Assembly: GCA_012719855.1 (NCBI GenBank)
Contig: JAAXZN010000044.1
Location: forward strand, 62,001 to 126,000
DNA from: Serratia liquefaciens
GTDB lineage: Bacteria > Pseudomonadota > Gammaproteobacteria > Enterobacterales > Enterobacteriaceae
Direction: 5' to 3'
DNA length: 64,000 nt
This document shows positions 42,760-51,382 of the stretch, piece by piece (the stretch's first letter is position 1; every line of letters begins with the position of its first letter). The position numbers and the translations under genes were made by a program. The notes below the pieces were generated by a model. That model did no database searches, was not told the DNA's origin, and saw only the letters and a list, made by a program, of their open reading frames with translations.

Positions 42760-44250
42760 CTACAGGGTTTCCGCCAACACCCAAACGCTGACGCTGCCGC
42801 CGTTAACCGGGAAAGTCGCCTGTCCCTGTTCGTCGGTGGTGACCTCATCCTGACGGTTGCCGAGCAGGTCTCGCCAGCTTTTATGTGCCAGAGTATCGCC
42901 CAGCGAAACCGCTTTGCCGCTTTCAGCCCCGTTGGTGAGCACCACCACGCAGCCAGGGGCATCGGCGGTGCCGCTGCGGGTGAAAGCCACGCAGTTTTTA
43001 TCATCAAAATAATCGGTTTGCGCGCCGTTGGCAAAGCGTTGACGCGCCTGGATCAACTTTTCCAACTCCGGGATAACCGGCATATCAATCTGGTATTCCT
43101 GGCCGTCACTGCCTTCATCTTTGTAGCTGGCGCCGTACAAATCGGGATAGAACACGCAGGGGACGCCTTGTTCGCGCAGCAGGATCAGGGCATAGGCCAG
43201 CGGCTTGAACCAGGGTTCGACCGGAGCTTCCAGCGATTGCAGCGGCTGAGTGTCGTGGTTGGCGACCAGCGTGACCGAATGGGCCGGATCGGCGGCGGTC
43301 AGGGTGTCGGTGAAAATCTGCGCCATATCGAACCCGTCTCCCTGCTTCGATGCCTGATGAAACTTCAGGTGCAAGGCTACGTCGAACAGCATCACTTTGC
43401 CCTCGACCAGGTCAATATACTGTTGTAACGCAGCAAGATCGTGCGACCAATATTCGGCGACGATAAACAGGTCGCGCTGCGCGCTGTCACGCACATGATC
43501 AGCCCACTCTTTAAAGAACCAGGCCGGAATGTGTTTGGCGGCGTCGAGCCGGAAACCGTCGCAGGGCAGAGTCTCCATCAGCCAGCGAGCCCAGTATTTC
43601 AGTTCCTCCGTCACGGCGGGATTGCGAAACTCAACGTCGGCGCCCATCAGGTAATCGTAGTTGCCTTTCTCGTCGCCGACCTGATCGTTCCAGCCATCGT
43701 CGCCGTAATCATTGGCGATTTTGAATACGCCTTTCTCATCGGGCTGCTCAACGTAATCTACCCCGCCAAAGCATTTGTAATCCCAAATGAATTTGGAATA
43801 GGTACCCTGTCGGCCCGGAAAAGTGAAGCGGGTATAGGCCAGAGCGTCGAAACCCTGATCGTTGATGTCGTTGCGGTTGTTGGCATCCGCTTTGTATACG
43901 TGCACCTGCTCTTTTTCGTCGGCCCCGAGCTTATGGTTGAACACCACGTCGTAAATGACCCGGACCCCGTTGTCGCGCAACTGGTCGGCGGCGTGGGCCA
44001 ACGCTTCTTTGTCGCCGTATTTGGTGGCGCGACTGCCTTTTTGATCGAACTCGCCCAAATCGAACAGATCATAGCTGTCGTAACCCACCGAATAGCCGCC
44101 GGAAGCACCTTTATAGGCAGGGGGGAGCCACAGATCGGTGATGCCCAGCCCGGCAATCTGCTCGGCGCGTTCTGCGGCCTCTTGCCATAACTTACCGCCA
44201 TCGGGGTAATACCAGTGGAAAAACTGCAGCAACGTGGTTTTTTTTGTCAT
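42760..44250 (-). CDS. amyA: cytoplasmic alpha-amylase AmyA
   Basis: A 496-aa family 13 alpha-amylase that hydrolyses alpha-1,4-glucans in the cytosol. The conserved regions are visible: DVVFNHK (region I), [10 protein letters not shown] with the nucleophile Asp (region II), IVAEYW with the acid/base Glu (region III) and LVANHDTQP (region IV). There is no signal peptide, and the length equals E. coli AmyA (495 aa). The ATG at 44250 opens the conserved start [13 protein letters not shown]; two upstream non-ATG codons in frame are not needed. Confidence 0.95.
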   Translation of the reverse strand: MTKKTTLLQFFHWYYPDGGKLWQEAAERAEQIAGLGITDLWLPPAYKGASGGYSVGYDSYDLFDLGEFDQKGSRATKYGDKEALAHAADQLRDNGVRVIYDVVFNHKLGADEKEQVHVYKADANNRNDINDQGFDALAYTRFTFPGRQGTYSKFIWDYKCFGGVDYVEQPDEKGVFKIANDYGDDGWNDQVGDEKGNYDYLMGADVEFRNPAVTEELKYWARWLMETLPCDGFRLDAAKHIPAWFFKEWADHVRDSAQRDLFIVAEYWSHDLAALQQYIDLVEGKVMLFDVALHLKFHQASKQGDGFDMAQIFTDTLTAADPAHSVTLVANHDTQPLQSLEAPVEPWFKPLAYALILLREQGVPCVFYPDLYGASYKDEGSDGQEYQIDMPVIPELEKLIQARQRFANGAQTDYFDDKNCVAFTRSGTADAPGCVVVLTNGAESGKAVSLGDTLAHKSWRDLLGNRQDEVTTDEQGQATFPVNGGSVSVWVLAETL

Positions 44251-44442
44251 CAGCAAGCCGCCCTATTTGCCAAGAGGAGGTGCGAGATGAACCGTCGCTC
44301 ACCCCATCACCGTTAAAGCATGGGCTACTTTTGGCAAAAGGGAAACCAGGTTTGGGCGGCAGCATAACGGCGGAAAATATTGGGTGGTGGAACAGGAAGA
44401 TCGGGTGGGTCAAGAACCTGCAGAGCGACTGAGCGCTATCCA

Positions 44443-44469
44443 TAAAACAAAAGGCGGCCAGGGCCGCCT
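44443..44469 (-). terminator. rho-independent terminator of the first BhsA-like gene
   Basis: AGGCGGCC-ct-GGCCGCCT on the minus strand followed by TTTGTTTTAT. The stem has 8 bp. It lies 26 nt past the stop. The rest of the 244-bp spacer to amyA shows no gene. Confidence 0.85.
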
Positions 44470-44494
44470 CTTTGCGCAATGACTGATTCAGCCA

Positions 44495-44752
44495 TTAATT
44501 GTAGATGATCGCAGTACCGTGCAGCTTGTTGTCGCCGGTAGTTGAGATGATCTGGAATGATTTTGCGCCAGCTTCATCCGCTTTGGCCGCCAGTTTGTTT
44601 TCCAGGCTGGTCAGGTCGGATGCACCGCTGACGGTGACTACGCCGACTTTTTGCAGGTCTGCCGGTTGAGCGTTAACCAGATCGGCGGCGAAGCTGCCGA
44701 AAGAAGCGGTGGCGAGTGCGATGGCTGCGATGGTGATTTTCAGGTTTTTCAT
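44495..44752 (-). CDS. bhsA: BhsA/DUF1471 stress protein, copy 1
   Basis: An 85-aa small periplasmic protein: signal peptide MKNLKITIAAIALATASFGSFAA cut after FAA, then a single DUF1471 (YdgH/BhsA/McbA) domain ending DNKLHGTAIIYN. E. coli BhsA affects copper permeability, biofilm and stress resistance and is repressed by ComR. Here a second, about 75 percent alike copy lies at 44957, and a ComR homologue follows. The promoter is a 17-bp-spaced pair before it. Confidence 0.85.
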   Translation of the reverse strand: MKNLKITIAAIALATASFGSFAADLVNAQPADLQKVGVVTVSGASDLTSLENKLAAKADEAGAKSFQIISTTGDNKLHGTAIIYN

Positions 44753-44800
44753 GGTCTTATTCCTATCTTTATAGTCTGTACAAGGTTTTGTCTGTTGGGT

Positions 44801-44890
44801 CGTTAAATTAATTAACGATCGATAATTTAATGTTAGACGCCTGTTCGACGCTTTGCAACTATTTTTTTAGTGTTCGTTAATTAATTTCTT
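44801..44890 (-). promoter_or_regulatory. promoter and candidate ComR operators of BhsA copy 1
   Basis: On the minus strand -35 TTGCAA (44853-44858) and -10 TAACAT (44830-44835) are 17 bp apart. Just downstream is TTATCGATCGTTAA (44812-44825), and the 17-bp palindrome CGTTAAATTAATTAACG covers 44801-44817. Upstream, AATTAACG recurs. The same layout precedes copy 2. Confidence 0.65.
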
Positions 44891-44956
44891 TATGACGGGT
44901 TTTTGCTGGGAGGCCAAAAGCCGTAGCCGCTCCAGCATCATTTAATCAACTTATTG

Positions 44957-45214
44957 TTATTTATAAATTAATGCGGTGCCGTGCAGTTGGTTGTTGCCGC
45001 CTGCGCCAACGATCTGGAACGATTTTGCCCCGGCTGCGTCAGCCTTGGCCGCCAAACCGGCTTCCAGAGAGGTGAGGTCTGAAGCGCCGCTGACGGTGAT
45101 CACCCCGGCTTTCTGCTGATCTGCCGGTTGGCTGTTAACCAGGTCGGCGGCGAAGCTGCCGAATGAAACAGAGGCCAGCGCAAGGGCTGCGAGCGTCATT
45201 TTTAAGTTTTTCAT
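44957..45214 (-). CDS. BhsA/DUF1471 stress protein, copy 2
   Basis: An 85-aa paralogue of the preceding-strand gene at 44495: signal peptide MKNLKMTLAALALASVSFGSFAA, then the same DUF1471 core (DLVNSQPADQQKAGVITVSG, SLEAGLAAKADAAGAKSFQI) and end HGTALIYK. Both the coding part and the promoter region are duplicated, so this is a tandem duplication. Its promoter also points away from the comR homologue, with which it shares a divergent spacer. It may differ in timing or ligand from the first copy. Confidence 0.85.
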   Translation of the reverse strand: MKNLKMTLAALALASVSFGSFAADLVNSQPADQQKAGVITVSGASDLTSLEAGLAAKADAAGAKSFQIVGAGGNNQLHGTALIYK

Positions 45215-45259
45215 GATGTTATTTCCTGTTTTATCAACGTAAATGGGTATATTTGAATA

Positions 45260-45350
45260 GGTTGCCGATAATTACTTAACGATCGATAACTAAATGGTAA
45301 TCTCTTCTCGACGAGAGCGCAATATTTTTTTATAATGACCGTTAATTTAA
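45260..45350 (-). promoter_or_regulatory. promoter and candidate ComR operators of BhsA copy 2
   Basis: On the minus strand -35 TTGCGC (45317-45322) and -10 TACCAT (45294-45299) lie 17 bp apart. TTATCGATCGTTAA follows at 45275-45288, identical to the element downstream of copy 1's -10. AATTAACGG lies upstream (45340-45348). This spacer also holds the comR promoter. Confidence 0.65.
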
Positions 45351-45389
45351 TTGGCAAGCCCTGCTGCAGAGCGGGATAAGAGAGGGTCT

Positions 45390-46034
45390 ATGAGCATCAA
45401 TGAAGAAGTCTGCGCCAAAAAAACGCGTGGCAGACCGAAGCAGTTTGATCGCGACCGTGCGCTGGAAAGCGCACTCGATTTGTTCTGGCTGCATGGTTAC
45501 GAATCCACCTCGATGGCCGATCTGGTCGAGGTGACCGGTGCCAAAGCGCCTACGCTGTATGCGGAGTTCGGCAACAAAGAAGGGCTATTCCGTGCAGCAG
45601 TAGAGCGCTACCTGGAAAAATACACCACCTGCATCGACCAACTGTTGGAGCAGGATTTGCCGGTGGCGGACATCGTCGAGGATTATGTTCGTTCTTTGGC
45701 GCAGCTGTTCACCGATCCGGAAAAACCGTCCGGCTGCCTGATGGTTTGTGCCTCCGCGGCGTTATCATCTTCTTCTAATGATGTGGGCGAGATGCTGCGC
45801 AAAAAACATCATATGCAAGAGGCCAGCCTCAAGACTTGCTTCGACCGCAAGGTAGAACAGGGCGAACTGTTGGTGAAAACCGATACCGCGCTGCTGGCCA
45901 AATTTATCATTTGCACCATTGAGGGCATGTCGACTCAGGCACGTGAAGGCGCCAGCCGTGAAGACTTGTTGCGTTTGGTTGATGCGTTGATGCTGGTCTG
46001 GCCGCGCCTGAGTCAGGTGGGCAATAAGGTCTAG
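45390..46034 (+). CDS. comR: TetR-family repressor, ComR-like
   Basis: A 214-aa TetR regulator that aligns with E. coli ComR (YcfQ): KKTRGRPKQFDRDRALESALDLFWLHGYESTSMADLVE is the DNA-binding part, then TGAKAPTLYAEFGNKEGLFRA, and IEGMSTQAREGAS near the C-terminus. ComR represses bhsA (ycfR) in E. coli and is relieved by copper. The two bhsA-like genes here are divergent from it, with repeated candidate operators. The start at 45390 follows AGAGGGTCT. Copper as signal is inferred from the E. coli case. Confidence 0.87.
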   Translation: MSINEEVCAKKTRGRPKQFDRDRALESALDLFWLHGYESTSMADLVEVTGAKAPTLYAEFGNKEGLFRAAVERYLEKYTTCIDQLLEQDLPVADIVEDYVRSLAQLFTDPEKPSGCLMVCASAALSSSSNDVGEMLRKKHHMQEASLKTCFDRKVEQGELLVKTDTALLAKFIICTIEGMSTQAREGASREDLLRLVDALMLVWPRLSQVGNKV

Positions 46035-46051
46035 GGAAGGGCGCGCGACAG

Positions 46052-46077
46052 GGATAAAGGCCGCATCACTGCGGCCT
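46052..46077 (-). terminator. terminator of the metNIQ-like operon
   Basis: AGGCCGC-agtgat-GCGGCCT with TTTATCC on the minus strand, a 7-bp stem lying 11 nt past the metQ-like stop. The U-run is short. On the plus strand it may also serve comR, 18 nt beyond its stop. Confidence 0.65.
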
Positions 46078-46087
46078 CGGTCGGTAA

Positions 46088-46906
46088 TTATTGGTTAACC
46101 GGGATCACCGCGCCCTGGTATTTCTCGCGGATGAAATCCTGAATCGCCTTGGAGTGCAGCACCTTCACCAGCGCCACGATTTCCGGTTTGTTCACGTCAG
46201 CCTTGTGCACGGTGATGATGTTGGCATAAGGGTTGTTTTCGCCGCTTTCCACCGCAATCGGGTCTTTGGTCGGGTTCAGCCCGGCGTCGATGGCGTAGTT
46301 GGCGTTAATCACCACCGCATCGCCTTCGTCGTTGTTATACATTTGCGGCAGCAGTGCACCTTCCACATTGGCCTGGAACTTCAGGTGTTTCGGGTTTTCC
46401 ACCACGTCAGAAATGCGTGCATCCACCTTGCTCACGCCCGGCTTCAGTTTAATCACGCCCTCTTTTTCAAAGATCGACAAAATGCGGCCTTCTTCCGCCA
46501 CCGCGTCACGCATGATGATTTTGCCGTTGTCCGGTAAATCCTTCAGGCTTTTGTACTTCTTGGAGTAAATGCCGATAGGTTCGATATGGATGGCACCGGC
46601 GCTGACAAAGTCGTAGCTCTTGTCGTCGGCATGATCCTTAAGCACCGAATTCAGGTAAGGCACATGCTGGAAATAGTTGGCGTCAATATCGTGACTGGCC
46701 AGCGCAGTGTTTGGCAGGATGTAGTCCTGGAAGGGTTTGATCACCAAATCAATACCTTCTTTAGCCAGAATCGGCTTGGCCTGCTCAAGTATCTCAGCGT
46801 GCGGCACGTTGGAAGCGCCGACCACCAGCTTGGTTTCCGCCGAGGCACCCAAAGAGGCCAACGCGGTCAGTGAGGCGAAAGCCAGCATCATAATCTGTTT
46901 TTTCAT
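46088..46906 (-). CDS. metQ: MetQ-like solute-binding protein without lipobox
   Basis: A 272-aa NlpA/MetQ-family binding protein. The signal peptide ends LGASAETK and carries no lipobox Cys, so it should be a soluble periplasmic protein rather than a lipoprotein, unlike typical MetQ. The core (VVGASNVPHAEILEQAKPIL, IDANYFQHVPYLNSV, HIEPIGIYSKKYK, INANYAIDAGLNPT) is intact. Three consecutive ATG codons open the frame; the third (46906) is best spaced from AGGGA. It ends the operon with the permease and ATPase. Confidence 0.87.
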   Translation of the reverse strand: MKKQIMMLAFASLTALASLGASAETKLVVGASNVPHAEILEQAKPILAKEGIDLVIKPFQDYILPNTALASHDIDANYFQHVPYLNSVLKDHADDKSYDFVSAGAIHIEPIGIYSKKYKSLKDLPDNGKIIMRDAVAEEGRILSIFEKEGVIKLKPGVSKVDARISDVVENPKHLKFQANVEGALLPQMYNNDEGDAVVINANYAIDAGLNPTKDPIAVESGENNPYANIITVHKADVNKPEIVALVKVLHSKAIQDFIREKYQGAVIPVNQ

Positions 46907-46926
46907 CATCATTATTCCCTGGTTAT

Positions 46927-47595
46927 TTATCGTTTATCGAGCGTGGTTGTAAGGGTGTCGCCAATGAACTGGATAACGAAAACGATCAATAAAATCGTCA
47001 GCGTCGCGGCCAGCGTTACGTCACCGTGGTTGCGTTGAAAACCTTCCAGATAGGCCAGATTGCCCAGCCCGCCTGCGCCAATCACCCCGGCCATCGCGGT
47101 GTAGCTCACCAGCGCGATCAGGGTGACGGTAATGCCTGAAACCAGTGCCGGTGAAGATTCCGGCAGCAGCACGCGGAAGATAATGGTGCTGGTTTTGGCG
47201 CCCATGGAACGCGCCGCCTCAATCACTCCTTTGTCGACTTCGCGCAGGCCAATCTCGACCAGGCGGGCGTAGAACGGTGCTGCGCCGACGATTAGCGCCG
47301 GCAATGCCGCATCTGCGCCCAGAATGGTGCCGATCAACGTCTTGGTGAACGGGATCAACAACACGATCAGAATGATGAAAGGAATGGAGCGGAACACGTT
47401 GACCAGCACTGAAATCAGCGAATAGACGGTGCGGTTTTGCAGCAGCTGACCGCGGGAGGTCAGGAACAGCAACACCCCGAGGACGATACCGAGTACCAGC
47501 GTCGCCAAACCGGCGATCCCGGTCATATACAGGGTTTCCCAGGTGGCGTTCAGCAACTGCTCAATGCGCAGGTGGGGGAACAGTGACTCAAGCAT
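46927..47595 (-). CDS. metI: MetI-like ABC permease
   Basis: A 222-aa methionine-type permease with five membrane spans. The family pieces are visible: TLYMTGIAGLATLVLGIVLGVLLF, NVFRSIPFIILIVLLIPFTKTLIG and the EAA loop EAARSMGAKTSTIIFRVLLPES. The start at 47595 (MLESLFPHL) overlaps the ATPase stop by 8 nt. It should pair with the ATPase upstream and the binding protein downstream. Confidence 0.88.
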   Translation of the reverse strand: MLESLFPHLRIEQLLNATWETLYMTGIAGLATLVLGIVLGVLLFLTSRGQLLQNRTVYSLISVLVNVFRSIPFIILIVLLIPFTKTLIGTILGADAALPALIVGAAPFYARLVEIGLREVDKGVIEAARSMGAKTSTIIFRVLLPESSPALVSGITVTLIALVSYTAMAGVIGAGGLGNLAYLEGFQRNHGDVTLAATLTILLIVFVIQFIGDTLTTTLDKR

Positions 47596-48613
47596 GTTTA
47601 ATAACCTCAACGGCGATCTGTTGCTCTTTCAGCAGCGTCAGCATGCTGTCGATTTGCAGGTCGTTGCCTTCGACGTGGATATACAGCTCGCCAAAGGTGC
47701 CATTCAGGGTTTGGCTGATTTTGCCGTGCAGGATGTTAACGCTCACCTTGTAACGCAGGATCACCTCGGAAATCACCGCCTGATGGGTCTGCACGCCGAC
47801 AAACGTCAATTTGAATATCGCACCCGACAGATGCTGGCTCAGCAGCGGATTGAAGCTTTCCTCGGTCTCCTGATACTGCGAAACCTGTTTGACGAACTGT
47901 TGAGTGATCGGCTGCTGCGGCCGGGTGAACACGTCGATTACCGGCCCCTCCTCGACGATGCGGCCGTTTTCCATCACGGCCACCCGGTGGCAAATTTTGC
48001 GTACGACGTGCATTTCATGGGTGATCAGTACAATGGTCAGGTTCAGCTTGCGGTTGATGTCCAGCAGCAAATCGAGAATCGAGTCTGTGGTTTGGGGATC
48101 GAGCGCCGAAGTGGCTTCATCGCACAGCAAAACCCCCGGATTATTGGCCAGCGCGCGGGCGATGCCGACACGCTGTTTTTGTCCGCCGCTCAACTGCGAC
48201 GGATAAGCATCTTCGCGGCCCTGCAGCCCAACCAGCGCGACCAGCTCCGCCACCCGCGGTTTAATCTGCGCTTTGGGCACGCCGGCGATTTGCATGGAAA
48301 AAGCAATGTTCTGGCTGACGGTGCGTGACCACAGCAGGTTGAAGTGTTGGAACACCATGCTGATTTTCAACCGTGCCTGGCGTAAGGCGTTGCCTTCGGC
48401 TCCGGCGATATCGAAACCTTCAACCTGAATGCTGCCGCTGCTGGGCGTTTCCAGCCCGTTGAGCAAGCGGATCAGCGTGCTTTTACCGGCGCCGCTGTAG
48501 CCGATGATGCCGTAGATTTGTCCGGCTTCGACCGTCAGGTTGACGTCATCCACGGCGACAACGCGGCCCTGTGCGCTGTCAAAAGTTTTGCAAACGTTCG
48601 AAAGAACGATCAT
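47588..48613 (-). CDS. metN: MetN-like ABC ATPase
   Basis: A 341-aa ATPase of the methionine importer family. Walker A is GYSGAGKST (about residue 40), the signature LSGGQKQRV, Walker B LLCDEATSALDPQT. The C-terminal NIL domain, which binds methionine and inhibits transport in MetN, is present (LSQHLSGAIFKLTFVG ... VNILHGKISQTLNGTFGELYI). The start at 48613 (MIVLSNVCKTF) is set by the E. coli alignment; an upstream extension is not supported. The 245-bp spacer upstream holds no MetJ-like operator that I can see. This is a second met-type locus besides the orphan nlpA. Confidence 0.9.
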   Translation of the reverse strand: MIVLSNVCKTFDSAQGRVVAVDDVNLTVEAGQIYGIIGYSGAGKSTLIRLLNGLETPSSGSIQVEGFDIAGAEGNALRQARLKISMVFQHFNLLWSRTVSQNIAFSMQIAGVPKAQIKPRVAELVALVGLQGREDAYPSQLSGGQKQRVGIARALANNPGVLLCDEATSALDPQTTDSILDLLLDINRKLNLTIVLITHEMHVVRKICHRVAVMENGRIVEEGPVIDVFTRPQQPITQQFVKQVSQYQETEESFNPLLSQHLSGAIFKLTFVGVQTHQAVISEVILRYKVSVNILHGKISQTLNGTFGELYIHVEGNDLQIDSMLTLLKEQQIAVEVIKHA

Positions 48614-48859
48614 AGAGAAGTGAATCCTTATTAATACATCACAGCGTTCCGCCCGGAGCGCCGGATAAAGGGTCGGCTTCTTGGGATTAGGGGCAGACGG
48701 AACCTCTGTTGCCGGGTGAATACGGGCCAATCCTACCGGGGGTTTATAGTGACAGGAAGAATGTAAATTCTATTAGTTATTCTGATTTGGTATATCAAAT
48801 GATGAGCGGAAGTGATGGTGAAACGACGGCCGGAGCCAACCCCGGCCGATGGGTTTGAA

Positions 48860-49303
48860 TTAACGTTTGGCGAGTTTCATGTGCAGCAGCGGGAAAGGGT
48901 TGCCCTGACCGTCGAGCGCCGAACGCCCGGTGATTTCAAACCCGTAGTGGCGGTAAAATCCGCTGGCCTGCGGGTTCTGTTCATTGACGTCCAGTTGCAG
49001 TTCATCGTGCAAGGTTTCTGCATGCTCCAGCAGTGCCTTGCCGACTCCCTTGCCGCGCTGATCCTGGTCGATAAACAGCATTTCCACTTTGTTGCCGCTC
49101 AGTCCGATAAAGCCGCAGGGGCGGTCGGTATTGTCCACGGCAACCCATACGTTGACCGCGGGCAGGTAATCGTTCAGCACCAGCGGATACAGCTTGGCGA
49201 TGTCTTCTTCGGTAAGAAAATGGTGGGTGGCGCGTACCGAACGCTGCCAAATTTCCACCAGTTGCGCATTGTCTTCTGCCGCGCGAGCTCGGATTGTGAA
49301 CAT
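48860..49303 (-). CDS. yjaB: N-acetyltransferase YjaB-like
   Basis: A 147-aa GNAT protein that follows E. coli YjaB: IWQRSVRATHHFLTEEDIAK, FIGLSGNKVEMLFIDQDQRGKGVGKALLEHAE, LDVNEQNPQASGFYRHYGFEITGRSALDGQG. The acetyl-CoA loop is RGKGVG. The start at 49303 (MFTIRARAAEDN) matches the conserved N-terminus; an upstream extension adds an unsupported leader. It is probably the same transcriptional direction as the LysR gene, 30 nt from it. The substrate is unknown. Confidence 0.85.
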   Translation of the reverse strand: MFTIRARAAEDNAQLVEIWQRSVRATHHFLTEEDIAKLYPLVLNDYLPAVNVWVAVDNTDRPCGFIGLSGNKVEMLFIDQDQRGKGVGKALLEHAETLHDELQLDVNEQNPQASGFYRHYGFEITGRSALDGQGNPFPLLHMKLAKR

Positions 49304-49332
49304 GGTAACTCCCGTATTTGGACTCACTTATT

Positions 49333-50223
49333 TTAAACCCGGCCCCACAGCCTGGCTACGGTCAGGGCGATAAAGGCTTCCAGCTTGGCAGATTGCCGTC
49401 GTTCGGGCAGATAGACCAGGTGCATCGGTCGCGGCAAGGGGGAATACTCCGGCAGTACCCGAACCAATCGGCCGGCGGCGATGTCTTCGTCCAGCAGCAT
49501 GCCGGCATGCAGCGCGATGCCAAAACCCGCCAGCGCCGCCCGGCGTACCCCTTCGCCGGAGTCCATTTTCAACCGGGGCCTGACCGGTACGCTGATCTCC
49601 CCCAGCGGCCCCAACAGCCGCCAGAAGTGGTTGCCCTCCCACTGGCTGAAACCAAAGCAGCTGTGTGCGCTGAGCTGCTCCGGTCGTGCCGGTTCACCGT
49701 GCTGTGCCAGATAATCCGGCGAGGCAGCCAGCGTCATGCGGTAATCGGGCAGGGCGCGCGCCACCAGGCCGTCGTCCGCCACCGGCCCGATGCGAAACGC
49801 GGCTTCGTAGCCTTCTTCAATCAAATCCACCTTGCGATCCGACAGCACCACTTCCGCTTCCACCTCCGGGTGCCGTTGCAGGAACTCGGTGAGGATCGGC
49901 GTCAAAACGCGGTTGCCGAAGGTGACCGGCGCACTGATACGCAACAATCCGCTGGGCGAACTTAGCAACGCTCTTGCGCTGGCTTCGGCCGCATCGGCAT
50001 CGGCCAACAGCCGGCGGCAGCGTTCGTAAAACACCCGGCCCGCCTCCGTCAGCCCCTGGCGGCGAGTGGTGCGATTAAGCAGTGGCGCATTGAGCCGTTG
50101 TTCCAGGTAGCGGATGTGCTTACCCACCATGGTCGGCGAGATCGCCATCTCTTCGGCGGCGGCGACGAAGCTGCCTTTTTCCACCACCCGCACAAATACC
50201 GCCATGCTGGTTAATCGATCCAT
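49333..50223 (-). CDS. LysR-type regulator
   Basis: A 296-aa LysR regulator. The DNA-binding domain begins at MDRLTSMAVFVRVVEKGSFVAAAEEMAISPTMVGKHIRYLEQ and has the QRL--PLLNRTTRRQGLTEAG transition common to the CrgA/DmlR-like group. It is divergent from a quinone reductase at 50344, the usual target position, with 120 bp between. The start at 50223 opens the conserved domain. The inducer is unknown. Confidence 0.9.
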   Translation of the reverse strand: MDRLTSMAVFVRVVEKGSFVAAAEEMAISPTMVGKHIRYLEQRLNAPLLNRTTRRQGLTEAGRVFYERCRRLLADADAAEASARALLSSPSGLLRISAPVTFGNRVLTPILTEFLQRHPEVEAEVVLSDRKVDLIEEGYEAAFRIGPVADDGLVARALPDYRMTLAASPDYLAQHGEPARPEQLSAHSCFGFSQWEGNHFWRLLGPLGEISVPVRPRLKMDSGEGVRRAALAGFGIALHAGMLLDEDIAAGRLVRVLPEYSPLPRPMHLVYLPERRQSAKLEAFIALTVARLWGRV

Positions 50224-50343
50224 TATAAACCTCTGGTGTTTTCTGAATGCTTTTTTGGCCACTGTTGCCGAGTATAGCGCTTTGCGATAATGATTCTATC
50301 GACCGTCAGTGTGTTATTGGCGGAAATTTTCCGGAGTGGCAAC

Positions 50344-51324
50344 ATGCAGGCATTAGCGTTTGAACAATTTGGCGGGCCGGACGTGCTCGAATACCTGGAG
50401 CTGCCGACGCCGGCGCTGCCTGCGGGGGCGGTACAGGTGCGGATGGGGGCCGCCGGGCTGAATTTTGCCGATATCTATCGCCGCAAAGGCAATTACGTAC
50501 TGCACGGCAATCCCCCCCATATTGGCGGTTACGAAGGGGTCGGGACCATCATCGCCTTGGGTGAGGGCGTTCAGGGCTGGCAGCTCGGAGAACGGATTGG
50601 CTTCGCCGACGTGCCTTTCTGTCATGCTACCCGCATCAATGTACCGGTGGAGCACGCGCTGCGTCTGCCGCAGGCATTGAGCGACGTTGAAGCCGCCTCC
50701 ATTTTGCTGCAGGGGCTGACGGCGCAGTACCTGATCAATGACAGCGTTCAGGTCAAGGCGGGCGATCGCGCCCTGGTGCATGCCGCCGCCGGCGGTGTCG
50801 GACAGATCCTTACCCGGATGCTGGTGGCACGTGGCGCACAGGTTTACGCCGTTGTCTCTTCGGCGCATAAACAGCAGATTGCGTTAAACAACGGCGCGAC
50901 GGCGGCCTTCACTTATCAGCAGGATTGGGTCACGCAAATTGCCGCCCTGACCGACGGCGGCGTTGAATACGGCTTTGACTCCGTGGGCATCACCCTACAG
51001 CAAAGCATCGACACGCTGCGCCCCGGCGGTCGGGTGGTCACCTTCGGCATGGCCGGGGGCGAGGCACCGGCGATCTCTGCTTATCAGCTGATGATGGATT
51101 CCAAAGGCGTAGTGGGGGGCGATCTCTGGACTTACCTCAATAGCGCAGAGGCGCGACGTACACGGGCCGAGCGTTTGTTCAGCAGTTGGCAGAATGGGGA
51201 GTTTGCTATCCCGCACATCGAAACCTTCCCGCTCAGAGAGGGGGCGGCGGCGCACCGTCGCCTGGAAGATCGCCGCTTTGCCGGCAAAATTGTGTTGCTC
51301 AACGACAGCGACCCGCGGAGTTAA
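50344..51324 (+). CDS. quinone oxidoreductase (zeta-crystallin type)
   Basis: A 326-aa MDR-superfamily NADPH:quinone reductase. The nucleotide-binding loop is HAAAGGVGQILTRMLVARGA; the substrate region is NFADIYRRKGNYVLHGNPP and the Zn ligands of the alcohol dehydrogenases are absent, as in the Qor/zeta-crystallin branch. It reduces quinones by one electron or enones. The start at 50344 follows GGAGTGGC. A LysR gene is divergent. Confidence 0.88.
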   Translation: MQALAFEQFGGPDVLEYLELPTPALPAGAVQVRMGAAGLNFADIYRRKGNYVLHGNPPHIGGYEGVGTIIALGEGVQGWQLGERIGFADVPFCHATRINVPVEHALRLPQALSDVEAASILLQGLTAQYLINDSVQVKAGDRALVHAAAGGVGQILTRMLVARGAQVYAVVSSAHKQQIALNNGATAAFTYQQDWVTQIAALTDGGVEYGFDSVGITLQQSIDTLRPGGRVVTFGMAGGEAPAISAYQLMMDSKGVVGGDLWTYLNSAEARRTRAERLFSSWQNGEFAIPHIETFPLREGAAAHRRLEDRRFAGKIVLLNDSDPRS

Positions 51325-51382
51325 AAGCGGTATTTCGCTTCATGTTACACTGGCCGCCAGAAGCTAAACGGGGCCAGTCAGG

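Noticed and set aside
48614-48859. MetJ operator before metN
   Set aside because: No tandem AGACGTCT-like octamers; only a single AGACGG-type word at chance level.
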